Below, in pieces: positions 1 through 7,408 of a stretch of DNA of 15,430 bases. The position numbers and the translations under genes were made by a program. The number at the start of each line of letters is the position of its first letter. The stretch's first letter is position 1. The notes beneath the pieces were generated by a model. That model saw only the letters and a list, made by a program, of their open reading frames with translations, was not told the DNA's origin and ran no database searches. This DNA is from Fimbriimonadaceae bacterium (GTDB lineage Bacteria > Armatimonadota > Fimbriimonadia > Fimbriimonadales > Fimbriimonadaceae). The stretch spans positions 1 to 15,430 of the forward strand of contig JAIBBE010000231.1 in NCBI GenBank assembly GCA_019694835.1. Reading direction: 5' to 3'.

Positions 1-17
1 GAGCTGGGAGAGCGGGC

Positions 18-1022
18 ATGGCGAAGACGTTTAGCCTCCCCAAGGAGGAGCCACTGCTGAACATCGCCAGCTACGCGCGGGGAGGCCCGCGGGCGGCAGA
101 CCGGCTCACACCATCGCAGATCGAGCAGATCCGCCTGACCGTCAACCGCGCGCCGGAGGCGGTCGTGAAGGTCCTGCCGAGGAGCAGCAACGACTTGAAG
201 GCCGTCGGCAAGCACCTCGACTACATCGGTCGGCGGGGGAACCTGGATCTGGAGGGCGACGACGGAGAGCGGCTGCAGGGGCGCGTCGCAGATGCGTTGC
301 TCGAAGACTGGGATCTCGACGTTGATGACGTGCGGCGGCAAGGAGGTCTCGCCGCTGCCAGCAAGCGGGCTCCCCCGAAGCTGGTCCACAAACTGATGTT
401 CTCGATGCCGCCTGGCACGCCGCCGCAGAAGGTGCTTTCGGCGGTGCGAAACTTCGCGCGCGAGGAGTTCTACGGAAATCACCGATACGCGATGGTGCTG
501 CACACCGACGAGCCGCACCCGCATGTTCATCTCGTCCTCAAGGCCGTGAGCGAGCAGGGAGTGCGGCTCAACATCAAGAAGGCGACCCTGCGACATTGGA
601 GATCGCAGTTCGCGAGTCACTTGCGGGGGCTTGGTGTGGCTGCGAATGCGACCGGGCGCGCGGTGCGTGGCGAGAGACCTCGCTCCATGAGGGATGGAAT
701 CTTCCGGGCGAGCCTGAGAGGAGACTCCACCTTCATCAGGGAGCGGCTCGAATCAGTAGCGCGAAATCAATCGGCTGGAATGACGCGTCCGCAGTCAGAA
801 AGTGAGGCTACGCGAAAGATACGCACAAACATAGTGCGTTCGTGGCGCTACGTAGCAGAGCTTCTGAAGACTGAAGGGGAACGAGACCTTGCCGTCGATG
901 TGGAGAACTTCGTCGACAATATAAATGCGCCCAGAACTGAGCGGGGAATGTACACCTACGGTTCGAAGACACCTGTGACAGGGCAACGGCAGATAACACG
1001 CAAGCCAGACAGAGTCCGATAG
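18..1022 (+). CDS. Relaxase/mobilization nuclease (short, stand-alone)
   Basis: A 334-residue protein of the relaxase family, which nicks one strand at an origin of transfer and stays bound to the 5' end during conjugation. The metal-binding motif III is clear: H162-T-D-E-P-H167-P-H169-V-H171, the histidine cluster of HUH relaxases. A likely motif I nucleophile is Y69 in HLDYIGRRG. No helicase or primase domain follows, so it would need host or element partners. The ATG is preceded by GGGAG at about positions 6-10. The last third, from about position 720, reads visibly less GC-rich than the first two thirds, so the tail may have been exchanged or may lie near an insertion boundary. No other transfer genes are in view. 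The family call is firm; whether it still acts in transfer is unknown. Confidence 0.85.
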   Translation: MAKTFSLPKEEPLLNIASYARGGPRAADRLTPSQIEQIRLTVNRAPEAVVKVLPRSSNDLKAVGKHLDYIGRRGNLDLEGDDGERLQGRVADALLEDWDLDVDDVRRQGGLAAASKRAPPKLVHKLMFSMPPGTPPQKVLSAVRNFAREEFYGNHRYAMVLHTDEPHPHVHLVLKAVSEQGVRLNIKKATLRHWRSQFASHLRGLGVAANATGRAVRGERPRSMRDGIFRASLRGDSTFIRERLESVARNQSAGMTRPQSESEATRKIRTNIVRSWRYVAELLKTEGERDLAVDVENFVDNINAPRTERGMYTYGSKTPVTGQRQITRKPDRVR

Positions 1023-1071
1023 GGCGATAGCTGCGACCGCCACCGTGGTTCAGTTTGCGCGCGTGGAAAGT

Positions 1072-1174
1072 GGCGAAAAAAGCCAGTTCGCCTATCGAGT
1101 CGCCCATCAATTCGCGTCGTGATACAGATCTAGATCGCGTGCGCTCAACTCGCCGCGCCATGTCGGGGCGACAT
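1072..1174. repeat. Two short inverted repeats between the convergent relaxase and HNH genes
   Basis: The 159-bp gap 1023-1181 holds no gene. It contains GGCGAA (1072-1077) facing TTCGCC (1087-1092), and ATGTCG-GGG-CGACAT at 1160-1174. The second lies eight bases beyond the HNH stop codon. Neither is followed by a T-run on the useful strand, so they are not convincing intrinsic terminators, though they could fold in the 3' ends of the convergent transcripts. Confidence 0.35.
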
Positions 1175-1181
1175 CGAAACC

Positions 1182-2168
1182 TTACCGCCAGTTTCGCACT
1201 CTTCTGGCCTCAGCAATGTATTTGGGCGGCGGATTATCGCGAACGTCGTTTGGGAGCACGATCATCGGACGGAGTTGCATCTTGAATGCTTTCAGTCCGC
1301 CAGCCAATCGCGAGGCAGTTAGGCGAGCAATTTCACTATCACTAACTTCAATCTTGTATCGCTCATCAAAGGAAATCAGATTCTTGTCGTATGCTGCGTG
1401 GTGAAGCTTGCAAAGCGCAACGCCGTTCTTTGTTTCATCGGTACTTGTGGGTGCTGCGACGGGAATTATGTGCGCCGCATCTATCAATTCGAGTTGAACG
1501 CCGCATGCTGCGCATCGATGGGAGTACGCACCAAGAACCCGTCTCCGAAAATCGGCCGCCCTGTATTTTCGAGCGATCTGCGCAACGACCGTGCGTCGCT
1601 CGTGATTCTTTATTTCAGATATCTGCTTGTCGGTCAGTGTGTCTAGCTGATTCAGCAAAGCGATGTCGGCAGCAGCCTTTCCAGTCGAATGCAGCGAAGA
1701 TGCGTTCAACGCGTACTCGATGAGAAACTCCGGTCGGAATGCAACGGCAATTTCCCCATTCTGCCGATGATGGATCGCAAAGGCATGAATCTGCGCATTG
1801 CGCAGAGTTTCTTCCTTTACTTGGATCGACGGCGACTGTGATGCCTGTCCCTCGTGCTTCCGGATATCAAACGCGACGAAAACCTCGTACTTAGAGTGCC
1901 ACCCGAGCAATAGGGTTAGTTCTCCCGCTGCAGTTCCCGGTACGACGCCCGTTAGCTGCACGCGATACTCGTCGGCTGCGCGCGCTTGGCCTCCGCCGTG
2001 GGTGCAGTTCCAGATATAGACGCGAAGGGTGAATCCCTTCTCGTCTCCCCTAAATGCGCGGATTTGAAACGGCTTGCGGTTCGAAAGAACCAAGGACTGC
2101 CAGCCGCTTACATCTACAGCTCGGACTAGCTCGTTGAGCAGTTCCGCGGGGCTTAAAGGACCAGCCAT
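1182..2168 (-). CDS. HNH endonuclease with N-terminal domain shared with the neighbouring HTH protein
   Basis: A 328-residue protein. The C-terminal half is an HNH nuclease: zinc-type C219-x2-C222, catalytic H233 in DAAHIIP, N248, C253-x2-H256 and H257. It should cut DNA in a metal-dependent way. Residues about 31-126 form a separate domain with RVYIWN, EYRVQL, a GELTLLLGW strand, EVFVAFD and IQVKEET. The same pattern recurs in the protein encoded at 2304-3110, so this is probably a shared recognition or sensing domain. The start is ATG with a strong AAGGGGG Shine-Dalgarno at 2178-2184, nine bases upstream. The gene is divergent from the HTH-helicase-ATPase operon across 135 bp. Role in restriction of DNA lacking, or carrying, the local methylation is inferred. 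HNH call is firm; substrate is unknown. Confidence 0.85.
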   Translation of the reverse strand: MAGPLSPAELLNELVRAVDVSGWQSLVLSNRKPFQIRAFRGDEKGFTLRVYIWNCTHGGGQARAADEYRVQLTGVVPGTAAGELTLLLGWHSKYEVFVAFDIRKHEGQASQSPSIQVKEETLRNAQIHAFAIHHRQNGEIAVAFRPEFLIEYALNASSLHSTGKAAADIALLNQLDTLTDKQISEIKNHERRTVVAQIARKYRAADFRRRVLGAYSHRCAACGVQLELIDAAHIIPVAAPTSTDETKNGVALCKLHHAAYDKNLISFDERYKIEVSDSEIARLTASRLAGGLKAFKMQLRPMIVLPNDVRDNPPPKYIAEARRVRNWR

Positions 2169-2236
2169 CAGAGTTCACCCCCTTCTTAGACGCGAAGCGG
2201 CGCGTCGACGGCTAGCGCCGGCACATGCCTATTCAT

Positions 2237-2251
2237 CAGCTTTATAAGCTG
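2237..2251. repeat. Perfect inverted repeat CAGCTT-TAT-AAGCTG, candidate operator
   Basis: Six-base arms around a three-base centre in the divergent intergenic region. It is a possible binding site for the HTH protein encoded directly downstream or for the Xre domain of the methyltransferase. The regulatory role is inferred from position only. Confidence 0.4.
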
Positions 2252-2255
2252 TAGA

Positions 2256-2274
2256 GTATAGTACAGTCCTATAC
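2256..2274. repeat. Perfect inverted repeat GTATAG-N7-CTATAC, candidate operator
   Basis: Six-base arms separated by seven bases, four bases after the CAGCTT/AAGCTG repeat. Centre spacing of seven is the same as in the inverted repeat before the methyltransferase gene (11791-11813), although the arms differ in sequence. It overlaps TATA-like hexamers on both strands, so a bound protein would block either promoter. Confidence 0.4.
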
Positions 2275-2292
2275 GCTCCATTAGAAGCTGGC

Positions 2293-2306
2293 AGGAAAAG
2301 ACATTG
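2293..2306 (+). promoter_or_regulatory. Shine-Dalgarno fixing a TTG start
   Basis: AGGAAAAG at 2293-2300 sits just ahead of TTG 2304-2306. The next in-frame ATG is at codon 25, inside the HTH domain, so TTG is the only start that preserves the whole domain. Confidence 0.65.
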
Positions 2307-3110
2307 ACCGACGAGGTGCTCACAATTCGGGAGATCGCCGCTGCACTTCGTCTCGCCGAAAAGACTGTTTACGCGATGGCGGTAGCCCGTGAGCTCCCGG
2401 CCTTCAAGATCCGTGGTCAATGGCGCGTCCGCCGAAGCGACTTCCAGGCGTGGCTGTCGGCTCATGCGGGCAGCATTTCAGACTCACCGGAGCAGGTAGG
2501 GTCAACGACTACCTCGCCAACCAAAAGTGATCAGTTGGAGTTGGTTAGTGGACCTCGTCCGATCTCCGATCTAACAGAGAGAATTTCTCAGAGCGAATTG
2601 CATCGTCGTCTTGTTGCGGCAATCGGTTCGTCAAACGTTCGGGACCATTCCGATCTGGATGTGAAGCCGTTCGAAATGGACCTGTCGCCACCAATGCCAC
2701 AGCGTGTTCGTGTGTACATGTACAACGCCACACGGCCTCCCGGTGGCAGGCCTCTCGGCGAGCACAAGGTCCAATTGATCGTGCCAGGACAGAGGCGCGA
2801 CCAGCGCGGTTCGTTCGATCACAGTGACGGAAGAATCGTTCTGTTGGTGGGGTACTCCGCGGAGGAAGAGGTGTTCATCCTCTGGGACGCCGGGCTCTAC
2901 ACGGACTTCGCGTGGTCGAGAAATGTGCAGGTGAAAGCAGAGACAATTATTCAAGCTTCGGCTGGAAAGATTGCTACGCAGGAACGGCAACTCAGACCGG
3001 CGTCTGGCAAGTCTGTGATAGAGACGTTAGTCGCAACAAAAGCGCGCGGGTTGGCGGATGCTTTGGTGCGTCGAATGGAGCTCACGCGAGCACGACTCCT
3101 AAAGGACTAG
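2304..3110 (+). CDS. Excisionase-type HTH protein with the HNH-shared domain
   Basis: A 268-residue protein starting at TTG. Residues 1-53 are a MerR/excisionase-like winged helix (LTIREIAAALRLAEKTVY, then the wing RGQWRVRRSDFQAWL), a DNA-binding domain. A low-complexity linker rich in S, T and P follows (about 58-90). Residues about 120-219 match the N-terminal domain of the divergent HNH protein: KPF, RVYMYN, EHKVQL, GRIVLLVGY, EVFILWD and VQVKAETI line up in order with the HNH versions. There is no nuclease motif. It is first in a five-gene operon, five bases before the helicase. It may be the operon's regulator or the specificity subunit that guides the helicase/ATPase; the shared domain favours a recognition role. 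Function is inferred. Confidence 0.7.
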   Translation: MTDEVLTIREIAAALRLAEKTVYAMAVARELPAFKIRGQWRVRRSDFQAWLSAHAGSISDSPEQVGSTTTSPTKSDQLELVSGPRPISDLTERISQSELHRRLVAAIGSSNVRDHSDLDVKPFEMDLSPPMPQRVRVYMYNATRPPGGRPLGEHKVQLIVPGQRRDQRGSFDHSDGRIVLLVGYSAEEEVFILWDAGLYTDFAWSRNVQVKAETIIQASAGKIATQERQLRPASGKSVIETLVATKARGLADALVRRMELTRARLLKD

Positions 3111-3115
3111 GAACG

Positions 3116-5242
3116 ATGTCACTCGCGGCGCTTCCACTTAGACCCACTTACCACAAGCCTGAAGACGACATAGCGAGCGACTTCTACTTGCCATGCATGG
3201 CCGTTTCGACGGCCTACGACCGCGCCGTCGGCTATTTCAGCAGCGCGATTTATGCACTGGCGTGGAAAAGCCTTGTTCAGTTTGTCGAGAACCAGGGTCG
3301 GATGCGATTGATATGTTCGCCTGTTCTCACTGCAGCAGATTCGGATGCCATGCGGGCTGGCTACGCTGCACGAGAAGATCACGCACAGGGCCTCCTCCTG
3401 GTCGAGGAGATTCAGAAACTCCTCAGCGTGGCATCCACGAGCAAGCCAGCTAAGGTATTGGCAACGCTAGTTGCACTTGGTGCGGTAGACATTCGAATCG
3501 CATGGGTGGGTGAGCAGGTCGCCGGTCGGCCAAAGCGAATCTTCCACGACAAGGTAGGAATATTCTCTGATGCGATCGGCAATGTCGTGGCATTCAAGGG
3601 GTCGATGAACGAAACCTGGCCTGGTCTCGCATTGGACGGAAACTTGGAATCCGTCGATGTCTTCGTGAGTTGGGCCGGAGAGAGAGAAGCTGCGCGAGTC
3701 CGCGAAGAACGCGACTACTTTAACAGGCTGTGGGCCAACGACTTCCCTGGGGTCGTCACAATCGCATTGCCAGATGTTGCCAAAGATGCCCTCGTCGCTG
3801 CATCAGATCCCGATCACTGGCGCGAATTAGTACAAGAGATCGTCATTGACCTGACGGCAGACGGGCCGTGGACGCCAGATCGTCGCGCCGGAGCGCGCCG
3901 CCCGCGACCTCACCAAATTGAGGCCCTAGACAATTGGAAAACCCTTGGGCGCAGGGGGATTCTCGAGCATGCAACTGGGTCGGGAAAGACCTTCACGGCT
4001 CTGTGCGCCATTGGAGACGCGCTGAATCGCGGAGAGATACCTCTCATCCTCGTGCCAAGTGATCTCTTGCTCTCACAATGGTCCAAGGAGCTTCGAACTA
4101 CGTTCGGTTTCTCTGGCTTGCGTCTCTTGCTGTGCGGCGGCGGCCATTCAGACTGGCGAGTCGATGGCCGGTTGCGCGCTTGGACTCGCCCTGCAAATGG
4201 AGCGCCAAAAATCGTTCTGGCTACTACGCAAACGGCGTCGTCAGCAGAGTTCCTCCAGATGTGTCGAGATGGTCCACACTTGTTCCTTGTCGCTGATGAG
4301 GTGCATCGACTGGGTGCTGCCATCGCACGGTCAGTGTTCGAACTAAACTGCGGGCCTCGGCTGGGTCTAAGTGCGACGCCGGTGCGGGCGGGTGATCCAG
4401 AAGGGACCGCCGCTATCATGGAGTATTTCGGAGGTGTTGTGCCTCCCCCGTTCACTCTCAAGGACGCCATTGCGTCGGGTGCATTGACGCCGTATGCGTA
4501 CAACGTCCAAGCAGTCAGCCTCGAAGCGGATGAGCAGGCCTCTTGGGACACAATCACAAAGCGAGTTCGGCAGTTGGTGGCTCGTTCGCCGAATCCAGAT
4601 GAATCCACACCTGTTCATGCCCAAATTAAGCTGCTTCTCATCCAGCGCGCACGCATCGTAAAAAGTGCGCGTAAAAAGGTCTCCGCTGCGACCGAGATTG
4701 TTCAGGCCAACTATAGTCGCGGCCAGCGTTGGATTGTGTACTGCGATGACCAATCTCAGCTCCGAGAAGTTCGCGACTCTTTGCGTAGTCACGGCGTGTC
4801 GGACGTATTCGAATACCACACAGCGATGAGCGGTGACGCCTCAGCAACATTGAAGTTGTTTGAGGCACACGGAGGGATTGTCGTGTCAATCAGATGCCTA
4901 GACGAGGGCGTTGACATTCCATCCGTTTCACACGCCCTCATTCTCGCGTCATCAAAGAACCCGCGAGAATTCATACAGAGGCGAGGTCGCGTGTTGCGGC
5001 GCTCTCCGGGCAAGAGAATTTCTCAGATCTTCGACGTCCTGGTCGCCCCGGCGTCGGGAGGCTCCGAACCACCTGAGACCAAGATTCTTGAGGGTGAAAT
5101 TGCTCGTGCGCTGGAGTTCGGAAGGAACGCTGTAAATCCGGGCTGTATCACCGATCTAGAGCGATTAGCCATCTCCTATGGAATCGATCAGGCTGCGGTG
5201 TTTGGAATCGGGATTGAAGAAGACGAGGATTCACATGAATGA
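3116..5242 (+). CDS. PLD-nuclease/superfamily 2 DEAD-like helicase fusion
   Basis: A 708-residue protein. The N-terminal part (about 1-225) is a phospholipase D-type nuclease domain: one HxK motif as H144-D-K146, followed by KGSMNET with N165. A single motif suggests an active site formed by dimerization. The C-terminal part is an SF2 helicase/translocase: HQIEAL Q-like segment at 266-271, Walker A ATGSGKT 286-292, DEVH 394-397, SAT 419-421, LDEGVDIP 595-602 and arginine-rich motif VI QRRGRVLRR 621-629. The frame is open upstream, but ATG 3116 is chosen because AAGGA at 3102-3106 precedes it and it follows the previous stop by five bases. It likely translocates on and cuts DNA in the defence complex. 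Its end overlaps the next gene by eight bases. Confidence 0.88.
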   Translation: MSLAALPLRPTYHKPEDDIASDFYLPCMAVSTAYDRAVGYFSSAIYALAWKSLVQFVENQGRMRLICSPVLTAADSDAMRAGYAAREDHAQGLLLVEEIQKLLSVASTSKPAKVLATLVALGAVDIRIAWVGEQVAGRPKRIFHDKVGIFSDAIGNVVAFKGSMNETWPGLALDGNLESVDVFVSWAGEREAARVREERDYFNRLWANDFPGVVTIALPDVAKDALVAASDPDHWRELVQEIVIDLTADGPWTPDRRAGARRPRPHQIEALDNWKTLGRRGILEHATGSGKTFTALCAIGDALNRGEIPLILVPSDLLLSQWSKELRTTFGFSGLRLLLCGGGHSDWRVDGRLRAWTRPANGAPKIVLATTQTASSAEFLQMCRDGPHLFLVADEVHRLGAAIARSVFELNCGPRLGLSATPVRAGDPEGTAAIMEYFGGVVPPPFTLKDAIASGALTPYAYNVQAVSLEADEQASWDTITKRVRQLVARSPNPDESTPVHAQIKLLLIQRARIVKSARKKVSAATEIVQANYSRGQRWIVYCDDQSQLREVRDSLRSHGVSDVFEYHTAMSGDASATLKLFEAHGGIVVSIRCLDEGVDIPSVSHALILASSKNPREFIQRRGRVLRRSPGKRISQIFDVLVAPASGGSEPPETKILEGEIARALEFGRNAVNPGCITDLERLAISYGIDQAAVFGIGIEEDEDSHE

Positions 5243-5444
5243 CCTGGACGTCGCCAAAGATGCGGACCAATTGCAGTCACTGCTGGATACAGTCGAACGA
5301 ATTCGTAGAGAAAGATTTCCCACGCTCGACAGCGGAGTAGTCTCAGAGATTCTGCGGCTGCATGCAGATATGGGCTCAGGAGACGTGGATCTGGCCCGCG
5401 CAGTTGAACAGGTCGTGGATCAGTATCTTTCTCGTGGAGGCTAA
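5235..5444 (+). CDS. Small acidic protein, 69 aa, unknown
   Basis: Not recognised. The start at ATG 5235 overlaps the helicase end by eight bases and has GAGG at 5225-5228; the in-frame ATG at 5178 lies inside the helicase and is less likely. The protein is predicted to be nearly all helical, with charged segments (VERIRRERFP, EILRLHADMG, AVEQVVDQYL) and no cysteines, signal or membrane segment. Tight coupling to the helicase before it and the ATPase after it (two bases) suggests a structural adaptor or stoichiometric subunit between the two motors. That role is inferred. Confidence 0.7.
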   Translation: MNDLDVAKDADQLQSLLDTVERIRRERFPTLDSGVVSEILRLHADMGSGDVDLARAVEQVVDQYLSRGG

Positions 5445-5449
5445 TCGTG
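5436..5449 (+). promoter_or_regulatory. Shine-Dalgarno fixing a GTG start of the ATPase
   Basis: GGAGG at 5436-5440 lies six bases before GTG 5447-5449, overlapping the end of the 69-aa gene. TTG at 5450 is an alternative one codon later, but spacing favours GTG. Confidence 0.7.
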
Positions 5450-7405
5450 TTGCAACTAATCGCGCTCCACATTGAAGACTTTGGTCCTTTCAAAGGGCAC
5501 CAGACCATTTCCCTTTCGAAGGATGGGGTCACTGTGGTCTATGGAGAAAACATGCGCGGGAAGACGTCGTTACTTAACGCGATCCGCTTTGTCTTCTTCG
5601 GCAAAGTCATCGGCCGTGGCACAAAGACCATGTCCTTGCATAAGGTTGGGAACTGGGAACAGGCTGCGGTCGGGAAGTACGGCTTTCAGGTTCAGTTGGA
5701 GTTCTCCGAGAGTGGACGGACGTATAAGTTGACGCGAGCCTGCCGTCTGCGCGATCCAGGCATCGTGCCGTCGGGAGATGACGACTACATTGTTGACTAC
5801 TACTTGGAACGCGATGGGGAAGTGTTAGGTCCGCAGCAGGCAGAGGCAGAGTTGAGACGAATTCTCCCAGAGCAGATTTCAAGATTCTTTCTCTTTGACG
5901 GTGAGTTGCTACAGGAATACGAAGACCTTCTGGTAAGCGACGCCGACATGGGTCGTCGCATTAGCGATGCAATCGAGCGAATTCTGGGCGTTCCGGTCCT
6001 TACTGCCTCGCGGGTGTCGTTACTGAGATTGAAGGAGAAATCGGAGCGCAGAGAGGCGACTGCAGCTCAGGGCGATCAGAAAACCAGGGAATTCGGGAAT
6101 CAATTGGCGGATTTGCACGCCCAACGCGACATCTTGAAGTCTGACCTTCAGCGCCTTGAAAGGGAGCTTGAAGATGCGAGAAAGAAGAAGGTGGCGCACG
6201 AAGATGCGATGAAGAAGAAGGAGCGACTTGCTGCGCTCCTTGATAAGCGTGATGGTATCGACAGGCTAATTGTCGAAATACAGAGCCGACGGGCTGCGAG
6301 AGCCGCTGATCTTCAGCAAGCAATGTCGACTGCGTGGTGCTCACTCCTTGTGGGTCCACTTAAGACGGCGAGGGAGTCACTTCGCAAGGCGGAGGCAGCG
6401 CTTCAAACAGAGCTATTGCGCGGCGAGGTTCTGGCGACACTGCGTGGAGAAGGCGCGGCGGACTGTCCGGCATGTATGCAACCGTTGACAGACAGCGTGC
6501 GCTATCGCATTGAGGAGAGCCTCAAGGGAACGTATACCGTGAGTCGTCACGAGAAGGAGTCGAGTCTCGCGGCTATTCGAAGGAAAGCATCGGCAATTGA
6601 TCAACATTTAGGCGCGGCCAGGACAGAGGTTACGAAGATTCTGTGGGACGCCGTCGAGGAGTCTGAGATTGATCTCGCCGCTCGCACAGACGAGCGCGAG
6701 GAGATTACTCGTCAACTAGAGAATGTGGACGAGGAGTCTCTACGTGCAACAAGAGCGGATCTCGAGAGTACGATTCGAATGATTGACGCGCTCGAGCGCG
6801 GCATTCAGTCAACGGAAAAGTCCCTGGAGCAGAATCAGTCGGATGCTGACAATATTCAGAAGCGACTTGTAAAGCTAAGCGGCGGAAATCTCGGTAGTGA
6901 GCGTCTACGACGAGAGACCTTCTCAGACTTGCACAGGCTATTCGGTGAGGCTGTGAGCGCTTATCGAGAGCAGCTTCGTAAGCGTGTTGAAAGCGACGCC
7001 ACACGGCATTTTAGAGCGCTTACGACGGAGCCGGAGTATGCGGGGCTTCGAATCAATGACAGCTATGGGCTGACAATCGTTCACAAGGATGGGAGCGATA
7101 TCCCTGTCCGATCGGCAGGCGCGGAGCATGTTGTCGCGCTTTGCTTGATGGGTGCTTTGCAGAACAACGCTCCTCTGCGGGGACCTATAGTCATCGATTC
7201 CCCTTTCGGAAGATTGGACCGTGGTCATACACGTAACATTGTTCGTGCGCTGCCAACGATGGCAAAGCAGGTAGTCCTACTCGTGTATGAAGATGAGTTG
7301 CCACCGAGCATGGCCCGCGAGGAACTAAAGACCCGTTTGCGCGGTGAATGGCGGCTTGAAAGGCGAACAGCCCGGCATACCGAGCTGACTGAAAGGAGGG
7401 ACTAA
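5447..7405 (+). CDS. SMC/Rad50-type ATPase resembling DndD, with zinc hook
   Basis: A 652-residue ABC-type ATPase split by a coiled coil. The N-terminal lobe has Walker A G33-ENMRG-K39-T40. Residues 147-152 read FFLFDGE, a hallmark I associate with DndD-like ATPases. Charged heptad-like helices run from about 195 to 330 and 350 to 475, with the zinc hook C340-P-A-C343 at the apex, where two molecules would join as in Rad50. The C-terminal lobe has a degenerate signature SAGAEHVVAL (556-565) and Walker B IVIDSPFGRLD (581-591). Full length with both ATPase halves intact. No DndB, DndC or DndE is nearby, so sulfur modification is unlikely. It probably senses or tethers DNA ends and drives the PLD-helicase in defence. 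GTG start. Confidence 0.88.
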   Translation: MLQLIALHIEDFGPFKGHQTISLSKDGVTVVYGENMRGKTSLLNAIRFVFFGKVIGRGTKTMSLHKVGNWEQAAVGKYGFQVQLEFSESGRTYKLTRACRLRDPGIVPSGDDDYIVDYYLERDGEVLGPQQAEAELRRILPEQISRFFLFDGELLQEYEDLLVSDADMGRRISDAIERILGVPVLTASRVSLLRLKEKSERREATAAQGDQKTREFGNQLADLHAQRDILKSDLQRLERELEDARKKKVAHEDAMKKKERLAALLDKRDGIDRLIVEIQSRRAARAADLQQAMSTAWCSLLVGPLKTARESLRKAEAALQTELLRGEVLATLRGEGAADCPACMQPLTDSVRYRIEESLKGTYTVSRHEKESSLAAIRRKASAIDQHLGAARTEVTKILWDAVEESEIDLAARTDEREEITRQLENVDEESLRATRADLESTIRMIDALERGIQSTEKSLEQNQSDADNIQKRLVKLSGGNLGSERLRRETFSDLHRLFGEAVSAYREQLRKRVESDATRHFRALTTEPEYAGLRINDSYGLTIVHKDGSDIPVRSAGAEHVVALCLMGALQNNAPLRGPIVIDSPFGRLDRGHTRNIVRALPTMAKQVVLLVYEDELPPSMAREELKTRLRGEWRLERRTARHTELTERRD

Positions 7406-7408
7406 CGG

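Larger units (their letters stand above)
2169..2303. promoter_or_regulatory. Divergent promoter region of the HNH gene and defence operon
   Basis: This AT-richer gap must hold the promoters for both the leftward HNH gene and the rightward operon. It carries two perfect inverted repeats, listed separately, in a segment (about 2237-2274) with several TATA-like hexamers, including TATAGT on the + strand and TATACT on the - strand. I could not match good -35 boxes at standard spacing, so exact promoters are not assigned. Confidence 0.5.

Noticed and set aside
1072..1092. Intrinsic terminator for the HNH or relaxase gene
   Set aside because: GGCGAA/TTCGCC can pair, but the A/T run is in the loop rather than after the stem.
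808..1161. 117-codon - strand open frame over the relaxase tail
   Set aside because: No recognisable motif, arginine/serine-rich composition typical of a shadow frame, and mostly antisense to the relaxase.
2169..2303. Defined sigma-70 promoters for the divergent genes
   Set aside because: Several -10-like hexamers exist, but none has a convincing -35 box at 16-18 bases, so exact promoters are not claimed.
2912..3115. Upstream 68-codon extension of the helicase reading frame
   Set aside because: It overlaps the HTH gene out of frame and does not resemble the PLD domain. ATG 3116 has its own Shine-Dalgarno right after the HTH stop.
3910..4608. 232-codon - strand open frame inside the helicase
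   Set aside because: Antisense to conserved helicase motifs; composition is that of a shadow frame in GC-rich DNA.
5447..7405. DndD of a phosphorothioation system
   Set aside because: The ATPase resembles DndD, but no cysteine desulfurase, DndC sulfurtransferase or DndB is in the window, and a methyltransferase is present instead.
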